Below, piece after piece: positions 19,208 to 30,834 of a stretch of 64,000 nt of DNA. Source of the DNA: Andalucia godoyi (lineage: Eukaryota > Discoba > Jakobea > Jakobida > Andaluciidae); NCBI GenBank assembly GCA_009859145.1, contig VRVR01000038.1, positions 186,001-250,000 on the forward strand. Reading direction: 5' to 3'. Every line of letters starts with the position of its first letter. Within the stretch, counting starts at the first letter, position 1. A program made the translations under genes and the position numbers. The notes beneath the pieces are model-generated. The model saw only the letters and a list, made by a program, of their open reading frames with translations. It was not told where the DNA came from and searched no databases.

Positions 19208-19491
19208 GGGCGTGAGTGCGCTGGGACGACGCATTCGCCTACACCTACGCCTACTCCGCTCGATACAGGGCCTCCTAGGTCCCGCAGACCTCCTAAGAGA
19301 CCGCGTGTCACTACACCTACTGCTAGGGCTGTCAGAATCAAAATGCACCCTTCTCAGCAACACCGTGTCACGCTGAGAAAGTGGCCCACCGATTGATCGA
19401 GATTGGGAACGGAGCGCGGAACATTTATCTGAAGAACGCCGAGAGGCGTGTTGGGGCCTATCCCCTTCCCGGCAACGAGATGCAAGATTGA
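19208..19491 (+). pseudogene. internally deleted TnpB/Fanzor-like nuclease relic
   Basis: Two adjacent frames, each with weak but ordered similarity. Frame A (19208-19396) ends RAVRIKMHPSQQHRVTLRKW, then a stop at 19394. This resembles the start of TnpB/Fanzor proteins (basic strand, then EQRxxLRKW). Frame B (19384-19491) reads IEIGNGARNIYLKNAERRVG, then a stop at 19489, resembling the terminal RuvC-III NGARNIL motif, but the usual preceding RD is lost. The junction means most of the protein (wedge, RuvC-I/II, zinc finger) is gone. There is no ATG in frame A. A perfect 11-bp hairpin follows 3 bp after the stop. It is an inactive remnant. A second relic with a clearer N-terminus lies at 48201-48437. 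Confidence 0.5.
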
Positions 19492-19493
19492 GT

Positions 19494-19519
19494 ATGCATG
19501 TCTACGGATAGACATGCAT
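19494..19519. repeat. perfect 11-bp inverted repeat with 4-nt loop
   Basis: ATGCATGTCTA, loop CGGA, TAGACATGCAT. It lies 2 bp beyond the stop of the nuclease relic. TnpB/Fanzor guide RNAs and element right ends carry 3' hairpins, so this may be an element end. A chance hairpin or terminator cannot be excluded. Confidence 0.8.
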
Positions 19520-19914
19520 CTTCAGTGTATATAATGTAGGCGTCCTTTGCACGTTTTGAGAATGATTACAGCCAGTTGTGTAGCACTTCCCAACCATCCC
19601 ACCATCATCCCCGCTAACCCTACCCGACTTTTTTATCCGCGCCCGAATTTGCACGGACTGAGGTCGTTTCTGTCCATGATTTCTCATCAACAAAACGTTC
19701 TCTGATTTTCCCTTTTGTCTTTATTATTTTTCGCTCTATTGGTTTCTTTCTTTGTTTTTCTTTCTTTCGCATTCTCCATTTTCATTCAGGCTTTTCCTTT
19801 TTATTTTCCAATTTTGATTTGTGTACTTTTCTACGCTCGTACCTTATTCTTTTATCTCGCTCTTCGTTAGAGAAGCAACAGACAACAACAAGGAACATCA
19901 CAGGGAAAAAAAAA

Positions 19915-22325
19915 ATGTCTTCTGCTGAGCAAAACCCTATTTTGTGGACGCCGTCTGATCCACTCGCGACTCAGCTTGCTGCGTTTTACAAGAGGGCGGC
20001 GGCCTCGGTTGCCACTTCACTTCCTGCTGTTTGCGAGCCGTATGTTGCTGAAAAGGGCGACAAGTACGTGGCACCGATCGACTACAACGCGCTTTGGAAA
20101 TGGTCCATTGAGCAGCCTGCGGAGTTTTGGTCGTTGATGTGGGACTTCTGCGGACTCGTTCCTAATCTCCCATCTCAGTGCAAAGTGTTTGTATTTTTCA
20201 GCTTTCTGTTTTCCACCCACGCTTCTTCTGTTATTGCTTCTATGCTCTGTGTCATGATGATGATTTTTTTCTAATTGATTTTTTTTTTAAATTGGTGTTT
20301 TTTGTTTTGTTTTTGTTTTTGTGGCTTGTCGTTGTTGGTGATGATGATGTTTGTTGAGTGGTGTATGATTTATGGGAAATGTAATGTAGGGTTGAGAATG
20401 GAGTCAAGAATTCAGCGTTTGAAAAGACAGCCGTGCTGTCGTCGGACGACATGCGCTCGATTCCGAGTTGGTTTCCTTCTTGCAAGGTGAATTATGCGGA
20501 GAATGCACTGCGGTTTGCAAAGTCGCAGCCGGATCATCCAGCCATGATTTCGTACTTTGAATCTTCTACGTTTGACAGCGCATACGATTCGGTGACGTAT
20601 GCGCAGCTGGAGATGCAGGTTGCGCGACTTGCGAATGCACTGCGCAAGACTGCCCATATCAAGCCCGGTGATGCAATTGGTGCGTATGCCCCGAATGCAA
20701 TCCCCACGGCAGCGATGGCGCTTGCGAGCGCGGCTGTTGGCTCCGTGTACTCAACTACCGCTCCGGACTTTGCACCGCGGGCTGTGCTTGATCGGCTCGG
20801 ACAAGTAAAGCCACGCGTTCTGCTTGCATCCGACATGCAAGTTTATCGTGGAAAGGCACATGATCTCGAATCCCGAATTGCAGATATTGTCGAGGGGATT
20901 GAGACTGTGGAGATGGTGATTGTGTTTCCGTTTGGACATCATGGTTCAGCTGTCGAGGCTACCGGCCACGAGAGAATTGCGCTGCTCAAGGAGCGGTTGC
21001 ACGCTTCACGACCACAGATCAAGGTTCTTACCTATGACGAGTTTCTGCATTCCCAGCCCTTTGATTCGAATTCCAGTGTCGACGTGGTTCAGTACGAACA
21101 GGTTTCGTTTGCCCATCCGCTGTACATCTTGTACACTTCTGGTACAACAGGGGCGCCAAAGTGCCTGGTGCACTCTCATGGTGGCACTCTGCTGAAGCAC
21201 GCGTGCGAGCATATTTTGCACGTGGACATGAAGCCACAGGACATCATGCAGTACTACACCACCACGGCTTGGATGATGTGGCACTGGCAACTTTCTGGTT
21301 TGTTAGCCGGATCGACGCTTGTGCTGTATGATGGATCGCCGTTCCATCCGGGCCATGCGCACCAGGGTGCGTGCACATTGTTTGATCTTGCGGATATTGC
21401 AAAAGTTACTGTGTTTGGAACCTCTGCGAAGTACATCGCCACGGTTCTGGATCATGGATACCAGCCGGCGAAGCATCATTCATTGTCGACTGTTCGTTCT
21501 GTTCTATCGACGGGCTCGCCACTTATTCCAGATGCATTCGACTTTGTTTACCGAGACTGGTCGCCGAACGTTCATCTGGCTTCGATTTCGGGTGGTACGG
21601 ATATCCTCGGATGTTTCATGGGCGGCTGTGCAGTCTGGCCTGTCCGCCGAGGTGAGATCCAGGCAAGACTGCTTGGAATGGCAATCGAAGCCCGTGATAC
21701 AATCTCTGGAGCACCTGTGATGGACGCACAGGGTGAGCTCGTTTGTGCTAAGCCTTTTCCATCCATGCCGGTTTCCGTTGGCCTCGACTTTTCGGACAAG
21801 ACCAAGTATCATTCTGCGTACTTCCACACGTTTGCTGGCGACGTCTGGTGCCACGGAGATTGGGTGTCGATTTCTGCAAAGTCTTTCGGCCTTGTCATGT
21901 ACGGGCGCTCTGATGCCACTTTGAATCCTGGCGGTGTTCGTTTTGGATCTGCAGAACTGTACAATGTCGTTGAACGCATGCCAGAAATCGCAGATTCAGT
22001 CGTCATTGCACAGAGACTGCCTCGCGGAGATGACGAGCGTGTCGTCATGTTTGTGAAGATGGCTCCCGGATTTGAGTTCACGAGCGAAGTCAAGGACCGC
22101 ATCCGAGGTGCGATCCGCACCTCATTGTCCCCTCGTCACGTTCCCGCGGTGATCGTCCAAGTTACGGATATCCCGTACACCGTGAACGGAAAGAAGGTGG
22201 AGGTTGCGGTAAAGCGCGTGGTTCAGGGAGAGGCCTTCACCGTGTCGTCTGCTCAGCAAGGAGCTCTGGCAAATCCGCAGGCTCTTGAACTTTTCAGAAA
22301 CATTCCAGAGGTTATGCACTTCTAA
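19915..22325 (+). CDS. AACS: acetoacetyl-CoA synthetase (two exons)
   Basis: Exons 19915-20177 and 20390-22325, about 732 residues. The intron is 20178-20389 (212 bp, GTGCAA...AATGTAG, phase 2). The splice joins ...NLPSQ to VENGVKNSAFEK, matching the family's order (WDFCG, a short gap, VENG, WFP, NYAEN). The enzyme activates acetoacetate with ATP and CoA in the cytosol for lipid or sterol synthesis. Visible motifs: adenylate-forming P-loop-like YTSGTTGAPK, ISGGTDI, YGRSDATLNPGGVRFG, and C-terminal DIPYTVNGKKVEVAVKR with the catalytic Lys. An in-frame stop at 20272-20274 in the unspliced reading makes splicing necessary. The ATG follows a run of nine or more A residues. Confidence 0.92.
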
Positions 22326-22625
22326 AGAATATGTGTGCTTTGTGTGCGTGTGCGTGTGCGTGTGCGTGTGCGTGTGCGTGTGCGTGTGCGTGTGCGTGTG
22401 CGTGTGCATCTGTGCGTGCTTTTTTTTCTGTTGCTTTTGATTTGCGGCCGTGGCTGCGGCTGTGACTCCCTCTTCTTGTTGCGTGCATCTCACTGTTCTT
22501 GTACCGTGATCACCCATCTTTTTATAGTATTAATGTTCTAATAAAAGAAACGAAAAGAAAAATGAGGCCGAGACGATGATGCGTAAAGAGACCGCCCCGG
22601 CGGCTGATCTCCCTGGCACTGGCAC
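22326..22625. repeat. convergent spacer with (GTGTGC)n array
   Basis: The 3' region of acetoacetyl-CoA synthetase. A GTGTGC/TGTGCG hexamer array spans 22341-22407. The 3' UTRs of the two convergent genes probably meet here. Confidence 0.8.
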
Positions 22626-23973
22626 TCACTGTCTGAACTGACGAACAAACCACAGAACCTTGGACAGTGCATAGTTCGGGATCAACTCGTTGGGCCGCAT
22701 CATCTGTCCCGCAGCAGGATCCGTGCCTCGCTCGCTGAGATGCTTGGTGATCGCGGATCGTTCGTATGAGATCCCTGTCAGGGGCGAAATCACAGGATCA
22801 TTCATTGCGGACCCGGTAAGTGGGCAGCAGGCTCCCTCCGACGCCAGAATCTCATTTGCAGCAGCTCTTCGCGCAACTATCCCGGCATCCTTCGCTCCGT
22901 CTTTGAAGCCCCTGTTGTAATGCTTCTTCTGGTCCTCCTGTACGAAGTGAGCGTGGACGTGTGCCCGGACCACGTTCTGGATACTGCGGGATGCCTCTGC
23001 GACATTGGGGACGTTTCCACCCTCGACATCGAGCACGAAAAGCGGGATTTTCGCACTCTCTGCAGCGCGCAATACCTTGCGAAGAACATCTCCAATCGTC
23101 TCTCCCGGCTGCTCCGCTGCCTTTCCATCCAGGTACTTCCTATGCAGCGACACTCCATCATCCGACGGATCGTTCACAACAATAATCATCTGTGGCTGCT
23201 GTTCCCAAGCACTCGTGGTTCTCGCGTATCGAGAGCCTGTTAGCCACCGTGTGATTCTCCAGCGCTCCTCGGGGGGCTCCGACCACCGAGTTGCCCCTTC
23301 AATAATGATACTTGTTTCTTCCAGCGTGTCTGCCGTCCACGTCGTTACAGGAACGGTAACGACAATGTTGTACGGCGACGACAACCGCTTCGACTGAATC
23401 GTCCGCACAGCCCTGCCTTCTGAATCGCCAGACTCATTCGAACCTATCTCTGCTGACCCGGAAAGGGAGAACGAGGAATATGCAGTGGCGGTGGTGGGAT
23501 GGGATGAGGATCGTGCAGACACACCCCATAGCGTCGAAAGAACCTCGCCCACAGCTGCCGCATTGTTTGGACTGCCATTCACGACCAGTACATTCAGCTA
23601 TTTACACACGATAATAGTGTTTTCCCCACCTCCCCATAAGAATTCATCAATAATGTATACAATCGTATGAATCACTCAACAGAACAAGGAAGAAAAAGAC
23701 AGAGCATACTCTTTGAAGGCTGTGCAACTCTGATAAATGTGCCGTGTAGTATTTGGACTTGAGATTGGCCAGGATGTCAGGAAGCCGAGCAGCCTCGTCT
23801 GCAGCGCGGTGGCTCGTCCGTGCAAACAAGGTTGATGTGGGTAAGGTCGCAGCAGTCGTTGTTGTCATTGTCGATGATGAAGATGCGTCCTGCGCTTCAG
23901 AGTAACTCGACACTATTCCAGCAGTCCCTAGCACTGCGGCCGATCGAAGTGCCAGTCTTGAAGAGAACATCAT
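22626..23973 (-). CDS. U-box protein with possible mitochondrial presequence (two exons)
   Basis: Exon 1 is 23710-23973 (88 codons), intron 23598-23709 (112 bp, GTATGC...AAATAG, phase 0) and exon 2 is 22626-23597, giving about 411 residues. The start MMFSSRLALRSAAVLGTAG has Arg/Ser/Ala-rich, acid-free composition like a mitochondrial presequence or membrane anchor. The frame extends upstream to 24090 only through a GACA microsatellite (TDRQ repeat), so I start at 23973. After the splice the frame reads LNVLVVNGSPNNAAAV. The C-terminus is a U-box (about residues 340-405: CCPLTGSAMNDPVISPLTG, then SYERSAI and NYALSKVL), which recruits an E2 for ubiquitin transfer. The middle (about 165-300) has a helical KVLRAAESAKIPLFVLDVEG segment of unknown fold. 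Confidence 0.75.
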
Positions 23974-24016
23974 CTGTCTGTCTGTCTGTCTGTCTGTCTG
24001 CCTGTCTGTCTGACTG
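23971..24016. repeat. TCTG/GACA tetranucleotide microsatellite
   Basis: About ten imperfect TCTG units directly upstream of the U-box gene start, probably 5' UTR. Confidence 0.85.
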
Positions 24017-24448
24017 TCTATTGCGTATCTCAGCACAAGCTTGACAAAACTCTCCAATCCGTGCAACACGATTTCATGAGCAGACAGCACAGATGTACCA
24101 GCCCTCGACGACTGTAGTTTGGTGCAGCATTGAGGACTTTTGGGGAAACGGGACGAAAAAAAAAATCCCCGACTTGAGACTACGAGGGCAAATTCAGTGA
24201 AGCTTCAACGTCTGGGGTGCGTGGTATTGGATCGTTAAGCGAGTCCCACTCATGGGTTTCCCCCATCAAATCTCTTCTGTTTCCACTCAGTTCAATTGCA
24301 AAGGTCTCGTTGTTTCCCTCTTTGCTTTGTCTCTCTAATTTTCTTAACTCGGACGAATTAACCCGGAAAAAACAAAGGCCCTTATAATTAATTTTTGGTT
24401 TGCAATAATTAAAAAAAGAAGAAAAAAAGGAGAGATCATAAAGGAAGG
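23974..24448. other. divergent spacer between U-box and CLASP genes
   Basis: 475 bp. It starts with the tetranucleotide microsatellite. No other gene seen. The frame at 24180-24566 on the minus strand overlaps the CLASP first exon and has no coding signature. Confidence 0.5.
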
Positions 24449-27400
24449 ATGGCGTCGGTTGTTTATTCGCAGTGGACAAACGAGCTTCAGGATACTTCCA
24501 TTCACTGGACGAATCGTATTCAGGTATGTTGTTGCATGTTGCTAGACTGAGCTGTTCCAGGATCATATTGAATGCTTGTTTTTGTTACTCATCTTCTTTT
24601 TTTTTTGTTTATTATTTTTACATGATTCATAATATGTGTAGGCTTTGAAAGGACTTCACAAACATCTTTCATCGAGCGGGATCCAGTCTTCCGATCCGGT
24701 TTTTGATGTTCTGCTTCCTTTGGTCACTCAGTTGGTTGATGCCAGGGCTTCGATTGTTCGCGATGCATGCCAGTGCATATCTCTTATAGCGTCAAACTTG
24801 AAAACGTCGTTTCTTCCGTTTGTGTCGGTGGTGTTTCCACAGTTGTGCGACCTCCACGCATCGCTCAATCCGGGTATTTCAGAAGCATCGATGCAGTGTG
24901 CAGATGCGATTGTGTGCGCGATTGATGGATGTGAAGTTCCGCAGGATGTATCTGAATTGTTCGTTACTTTCGCCGAAGATCCACGAACGATGAAGGATGC
25001 AGATCGAAAAGAGCGCGCAAAGAAGTATCTTGGACGTGCGTCGTTTGGAGGACCGGTGAGCAAAGAGAAGCTGTCTGATGTGTTCTCCAAACTTGGAATG
25101 GATCTCCCACCTAGTTTGCAGACATCAAAAGCCGAGACGCCAGCCAGATTACCGGGCTCGCCGTTCACAAACAGAAGAAGAAGCGGTGTGCGGGTTTCGT
25201 TTGGATCAGGTGGTGGAACGCCTGCCAATGCCACGAATGGAGTTCCGGGTGTCATAGATGGAAATGATGATGATGACGACGACGACGATCCATCTTTGTT
25301 CAACTCACCGGAGTCTCCATCTGCCATTCACTCGGTTTCAAGAATTTCGTCACGAGTAGACCAGCACGATTCACCGTTTTCAGAGTCTCCGCAGACTTCT
25401 ACGGGGGACTGTGACCGAACGCCGTCTCCACAACCGCTTCGTTTGAACCGGTCCGACATGGGAATGCTCGACGACGAAGTCGAGGACGATGACGAGGAAG
25501 TGGTGATGGGTGGTCGTGGAAACGCATCTGCGTCTCTTCGTTGTGATATTGATACGGAGGCTGAGACTCCTGTCAAGCCGCTGCATGTTGTTTCCGAGCA
25601 TCGGCCAGACAGCAGCGAAGAACACGTTCTCGGGATCCATGGAAATCTAAACATGGGAGAAGAGGACCCAGTTGCAGAGGATATGCGAAGCATCAACACC
25701 GACAACAACAACATGATGGACGAAACTGCCGACGAATTCGAGGATGCTCGAGAAACATCCGCTGTTGTGAACATGGTGGAGAGAGAGATTGAGGAAGCGC
25801 GTGCGGCTTTTGATGCGGTACCGGACCCAAGTCCGTCGTATGTAGAATCGACTCCCACGGCTGAAGAAGATTCCGAGGAGCAAGAGGAAATGGCTGGTGC
25901 CCATCTGCTACATGAGTCTGTTGTGGACATTGAAGCAGAGCAGGTTGTAGCGTCATTTGCAGAATCGGAAGCCGTCAATGTATCTGTGATCACTGAGGTT
26001 GCGGAGACTGCCGCGCTCGTGGCGCCCTCTCTTACCGAGTCTCTCGCAGCCGTGTCACAATCGCCAGTAGTCGCTGTTGTTGCTGTTGCAGCGGAACAGG
26101 ATACCAACGCAGCAGATGCGGGTGCTGATGTGGTTCCGATGCCGGTGGTTGACGCTGCAGCTACGACAGCAGGTGCAGTAGCCGTGGACGTCGTTGTTGG
26201 TGAGCACACGGAATCTGAAGTATCGACAGCGGCAGAACCTGCGGAAGAGCCAAGGTCAGAAAATGAATCCGAGGTGGTCTCGGAGCAGGCACCGACCTCT
26301 ACCAATCCCGTCGCTGAGGAGTCCACAGCGACAGTGTCTGATGCGGAAGTGCCGTCTCTGCCCGCCCAAGATGAATCGCATGCCCAGACGTTTTCCGCGA
26401 TGCAAATATCGGAAGTTACGGCTTCGGGGCAAAGCGAGACTGCCCCAGAGAGGCAGGAGGAGGCAGCAGTTGAATTGACGTCGGCTGTTCTGACCATTGT
26501 TCCGGATTACGTTGTCGAGTCGCCAGCGATGCAGGAGACTTCAACCTTGTTTGTGCCGATAGAAATTGCTGCAGACATGCCGCTTTCCGAGGCGTCTGCT
26601 TTGCCATCCAGTGTTGTAGAAGAGGATTCGCCGGCAACGAGGGAAGTTTCCATAGTCGAGGAGGTTGTCTCAGCTCCGTTGGAAACCGGCGTACTGTGTG
26701 CAGAGCCTCTTTCTTCGAATGCGTCTTCCGAGCAACTTTCTGACATGTCCTCTGCATCGTCCTCACAAGAGAAGCCGAAGGGCTATGTACCCACCATTGA
26801 TGAGCTCAAGCGGCAGCTGAAGAAGAGCACGGCTGGAGAAAGTGCGATGCCAAGCTCGGCGGTTGCGCAGTCACATGCCGCCGTGGATGTGGAGGCGATT
26901 CGGGCGGAAGTGTGGAGCAGGGTTTCTGCAGAAGCGTCGTTCTTGACCGCTGAAGTGGATCGTCTGCAAAACGCTTTGCGTAAGGAAAAGGAGGAGAAGC
27001 GAAAGCTCTCGTCCATTATTGTCAACTACGAGAAGACGCTGGAAAAGGTGCTGGACGACGCCGATCGTTCTGCATCGCTGCAGCAGGCCAACAAGAAGCT
27101 CACCTCGGACATGCAGCACCTTGAATCAGCATTCAAGGAAATCAAGGTTCGGTACGAGAAGCTGAAGGAACTTCACGAGAATTCCCTTTCGAACGAGTCT
27201 GTACTAAAGGCGGCGAACGACAAGAAGGCCTCTGAACTGAAGGAGTCCGAGCTCCGATACAACAAGCTGAAGACTGTTGCCGAGGAGAAGCTGGCTGCTG
27301 GAAAGAGGACTCTGGAGGCTCTCAAGAAGGAACTCGATTCCACCACAAAGTCCAATGAAGAGCTCAAGTCTCAACTCTCTTCGCAGCAAGTCTCTGTTGA

Positions 27401-27581
27401 CGAAATGCAGCGGCTGCGCGAAGAAAACCAGGGTCTCAAAGCCCGGATCTACGACGCGACTCTGCAGATTGAAAAGATGGACGGACTCCAGGAACAGCTC
27501 AAGAGCAAAGATCGCGAGAACGAAGAGCTTCGTATGCTCTGTGCAGAAGCCCTCGAAAAGCTTGAGCGTGCCGGCCTCTAA
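24449..27581 (+). CDS. CLASP-family TOG microtubule-binding protein (two exons)
   Basis: Exon 1 is 24449-24523 (25 codons, MASVVYSQWTNELQDTS...), intron 24524-24641 (118 bp, GTATGT...GTGTAG, phase 0) and exon 2 is 24642-27581, giving about 1,004 residues. The splice restores the HEAT-like start HWTNRIQ-ALKGLHKHL, then QLVDARASIVRDACQ, as in the CLASP N-terminal TOG domain (about 10-160), which binds tubulin and promotes microtubule rescue. A long acidic, low-complexity middle follows (about 210-740), then a coiled coil (about 780-1004). Animal CLASPs have several TOG domains and an SxIP motif. Only one TOG is evident here, so it may be a shortened or divergent member. Confidence 0.75.
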
Positions 27582-28658
27582 TCCAAAAAGCACTTGCGAG
27601 CCCTCCCCACCCACAACCTAAAAAGCTAGATCTCTCCCCTTCTGCTTGTTCTCCTGTTGTTGTTGTTATTTAGCATGGATTCCATTTTCTTGTATTCTAT
27701 ATGCCCGTATACTCTCCTTTTTTCTTTATTTCCATGTTCTTTACTCTGATCACTGCGTCCATGGCTCCGCCGTGAGGCTCTGCAGACTGCAATCCCCGCT
27801 CTTTTTAGATAGTTTGATGGTTACGGTGACAAATCCAAACGGTTGCAACATTAAAATCCGACGCCTCCTTCAATGACATCCGCGAGTCCATGTCTTGGAT
27901 TCGCCGGATACCACACCTTCCAAAAATGATCAGATGTCTATTTACCAAACAACACCCGACGCTCGTCTCATCGCAGGGGAGTGCGGATCACTGCGCGGTC
28001 GGTGGATACGCACACGACGCGTCGTTTCTCAGTGCGTTCCAGAACCTCCGGCAGGTTCGCATCGACCGTCAAGCTGATCCTGGACAAGACAGCGATGGAC
28101 GGCACCACCGCACAGCCCGGACTACCCCCCCGCCCAGCAGCTCGTGCAGGCGATCTTGAAGATGGGAGGAATGCTGATGTAGGATGTTCACGGGGACGTC
28201 ACACCCGGAACCTCTGGCAGCCAGTCCTCGCTGCTCCAAGTCATGTCCCAGCTGTGCTAGATCCATCGTCTTTGTCGCGCACTCTGCGAAAGCGGGGCTC
28301 CTGATTGATCATCTGTCGTACTTTGTCGCGAGTCGCTTGAGTCCCCGTTCCCAACTGGCTGTTTGAACATTGAAAATCCCCTCATATTTGTTGTTGCGTT
28401 TGTGATTGTTTCGTGACTTTTTTCATCTGTCGATTTTTTAACGTTTTTCTTCCAATTTCTTCTCTTCTTGTATTCTCTTATATTGCATTAATCTCCATTT
28501 GAATGGTCCGCGAAACCTCAAAAATCTGTTTTTAGCCCTGGGAACATTAACTTTTTCGTCGCGCATAATACAAAGAACTCTCGGCATATATGTATACAGA
28601 CCGTTGCTTCACGATATTCGAGAATTAACAGTCTGCTTTGAAGGGACCAAAAGAAGAA
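27582..28658. other. intergenic region with possible decayed coding sequence
   Basis: 1,077 bp. The first ~190 bp look like the CLASP 3' UTR. The part at 27775-28365 is GC-rich like coding DNA but no frame stays open (see separate entry). From 28370 it is AT-rich promoter-like sequence before the channel gene. Confidence 0.5.
27775..28365. pseudogene. possible unrecognised gene relic
   Basis: This segment has the base composition of the coding regions rather than of spacers. All three plus frames have protein-like patches of 30-100 codons broken by stops, for example DYPPAQQLVQAILKMGGML near 28120 and SLLQVMSQLC near 28235 in one frame, and VKLILDKTAMDGTT near 28065 in another. That pattern fits a frameshifted pseudogene or an RNA gene. 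No family was recognised. Confidence 0.25.
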
Positions 28659-30834
28659 ATGTCGTCTGCAAACGAGCCGCTCTTTGAAAAACGGTATGCT
28701 TTTCTTTCGTACATTTATGTGTAGGTGTGCATATGAGATATGAAGGTCAGTGCTAACACGATGGGGTGGCCGTTTTGTCTTTATATATATATATTATTAT
28801 ATATTTAAATTTTGTTTTTTTGGATTGGAATTTGTGATTGATTTATATTGAATTAGGGGAAATCATGAGAGTCATTCTCTACCGCCGATTGCGTCTCCGA
28901 GGAAATCACACAAGTACGCTGTGCATCCTGCGTCTCCTTCTCCGGCGACTCCTTCGCCGTCGCCAGCTGAGAAGGAGCCCATGCTTCCAAAGACGCCATT
29001 TCCAGCTGCGGCCAATCCTGCAAATCGAGCTGGGATTCGACTTGCAAAAATTGCGCCGAATTCATCCGTGGGCTCCAGCAGCAGCAGCAGCAGCAGTAGT
29101 AGTAATTTGAACGATGACGCCGATCAGAGAAAGCCCAAGGAGGAGTCTGCGCCGCTGAATGATGCTGAGAGTGGACAAGGAAAGAAGCGGCTGAAGTCGC
29201 GGATTATGGGTGTGTTTTCGCTGAGTCGCAGAAAGAAGGACTCTACAGAGGGCTTGGTGGCTGTGGACTCTGGAGAGGAGTTCAAGCGCGACGAAAACAA
29301 GGTGAGCGACCAGCTGCGTGAGAGAAAGGTTGTCAATTTCAAGAAGATTGTAGAGAAGCAAAGGACTGCGATGACGGTGGCGAAGAAGAAGACGAGTGTG
29401 TGGACGACAGTGGCGGCTATAGTCAAGGTGATGCAGAACGTGAGACCGGAGTCCAAGTACAGATCGTACTGGGAGATCTTTGTGTTCTTTCTCTGTGTGT
29501 ACTTCTGGGTTGAGTGTCCTTTGCGAGCTTGCTTCAATCTGTATCCAAGCATCGCCGTGTTCACCGTGAATGGGTTTTTTGATCTGCTGCTCTGCCTGGA
29601 TATTGCGCTGAACTTTACGTTTCCCTTTGAGCAAGGCGGAAACTTGGTAACCGACAAGAAGAAGATTCGAAAGCACTATCTCCACACATACCTAATTCCA
29701 GATATCCTTGCGTCGATTCCGTTTGACCTTCTGTCCGTGATCCCGGGGGTCACGTACCACCCAGTCATGCGAATTAACCGTCTCTTTCGATTGTACAGGC
29801 TGGATTATTACTTCAATGTAATTCAACGGCGAACAGCTATGAACCCTTCCGAGGTTCGCATCCTGAAGTTTTCATTCATCATTCTGCTCACCGGTCATTT
29901 CATTGCTTGCCTGTTTTTCCTTGTTGTGTATCTCGAAGCCGACAGCGCATCCAACGAGTTTACGAATGATGACGGGATCTTGGATCGTCCTGTGTGGGCA
30001 CAGTACGTGAGATCTGCGTACTGGGCGTTTGCGTCGCTCACTTCGTATGGAAACACAGAGCCTCGAACGTTCGCCGAGTACGGTTTCTATCTTTTTGTGT
30101 CGATCGTGGGGATAGTACTGTACGTCACCATCATCGGTACTGTCGCATCGCTGGTGAGCAACTTGGATTCCTCTGGGCAGTTCTGGCGAGAAAGAATCGA
30201 CTCCATCAATGACTTTATGCGCTTCCGAAGGCTTCCGGAAGATATGCAAAAGCGAATTCAGGAGTACTTTTCGTATCTGTGGCAGTCACGAAGAGGACTG
30301 GATGAATCGCAGGTGCTTGATGATCTTCCGGGATATCTTCGAATGGAAATCGCTCTGTTTCTCAACAAGGACATTATCGAAAAGGTTCCCTTGTTCAAAG
30401 GGCAGAATGCGCATTTCATCTCGGCGGTTGTGACAAAGATGAAGCCCCGTGTCGTTCTTCCCGGGTACTATGTTATTCGAAAAGGAGAGATCGGACGAGA
30501 AATGTTCTTTATTGCGCGCGGAGAAGTAGAAGTCGTATCGGAAGATGGGCAGCAGGTCTTTGCGCGCTTGTCAGAAGGTTCATTCTTTGGAGAAGTGGCG
30601 CTTTTGTTCTCCGGAAAGCGTATGGCGTCTGTTCGTGCGTCCATGTACTGCGATTTGTTCGTTCTCAGCAAGGATGACTTTTCATCGGTCTTGTCGGAAT
30701 TCCCGGACGAATCCAAACAGATCCAAGAAGAAGCTCAAAGACGGTACAATTTGAACAACGTTGCTGCCGCCCCCCCTCCAGCAGCAGTGGCGGCCGTATC
30801 TTCTGCCTCTTCTGAGGCCCCAAAGAAATCTTGA
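28659..30834 (+). CDS. cyclic-nucleotide-gated cation channel, paralogue 1 (two exons)
   Basis: Exon 1 is 28659-28693 (MSSANEPLFEK plus two bases), intron 28694-28856 (163 bp, GTATGC...AATTAG, phase 2) and exon 2 is 28857-30834, giving about 670 residues. A Ser/Pro-rich cytosolic N-terminus includes a Ser run. Six TM helices (about 220-430) include an Arg-bearing S4 (MRINRLFRLYRLDYYF). The pore loop reads SLTSYGNTEP, a departure from the potassium TxGYG signature. It is followed by a C-linker (RRLPEDMQKRIQEYF) and a cyclic-nucleotide-binding domain with FGEVALL and RMASVRA, whose Arg binds the cyclic phosphate. The channel probably conducts cations at the plasma membrane when cAMP or cGMP binds. 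The paralogue lies at 33414. Confidence 0.9.

Larger units (their letters stand above)
18862..19914. other. intergenic region containing a nuclease relic
   Basis: A 1,053-bp region between two divergent genes. It contains the TnpB/Fanzor-like fragment (19208-19491) and its hairpin (19494-19519). The rest, including a T-rich stretch at 19690-19860 before the acetoacetyl-CoA synthetase start, shows no coding sequence. Confidence 0.6.

Noticed and set aside
22341-22407. (GTGTGC)n array as telomeric repeat or CRISPR array
   Set aside because: A pure hexamer in the 3' region of a gene inside a gene-rich window, with no unit of telomere type and no spacers. An ordinary microsatellite.
23974-24090. 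Upstream 39-codon extension of the U-box protein frame
   Set aside because: Made of the GACA microsatellite (TDRQ repeats). The ATG at 23973 gives a better presequence and fits the exon.
24180-24566. 128-codon minus-strand frame spanning the CLASP first exon
   Set aside because: AT-rich with no motif, and covers the splice donor of the gene on the other strand.
25328-26497. 389-codon open frame antisense to the CLASP-like gene
   Set aside because: Ser/Thr/Ala-rich shadow of the GC-rich acidic coding strand, with no start context or motif of its own.
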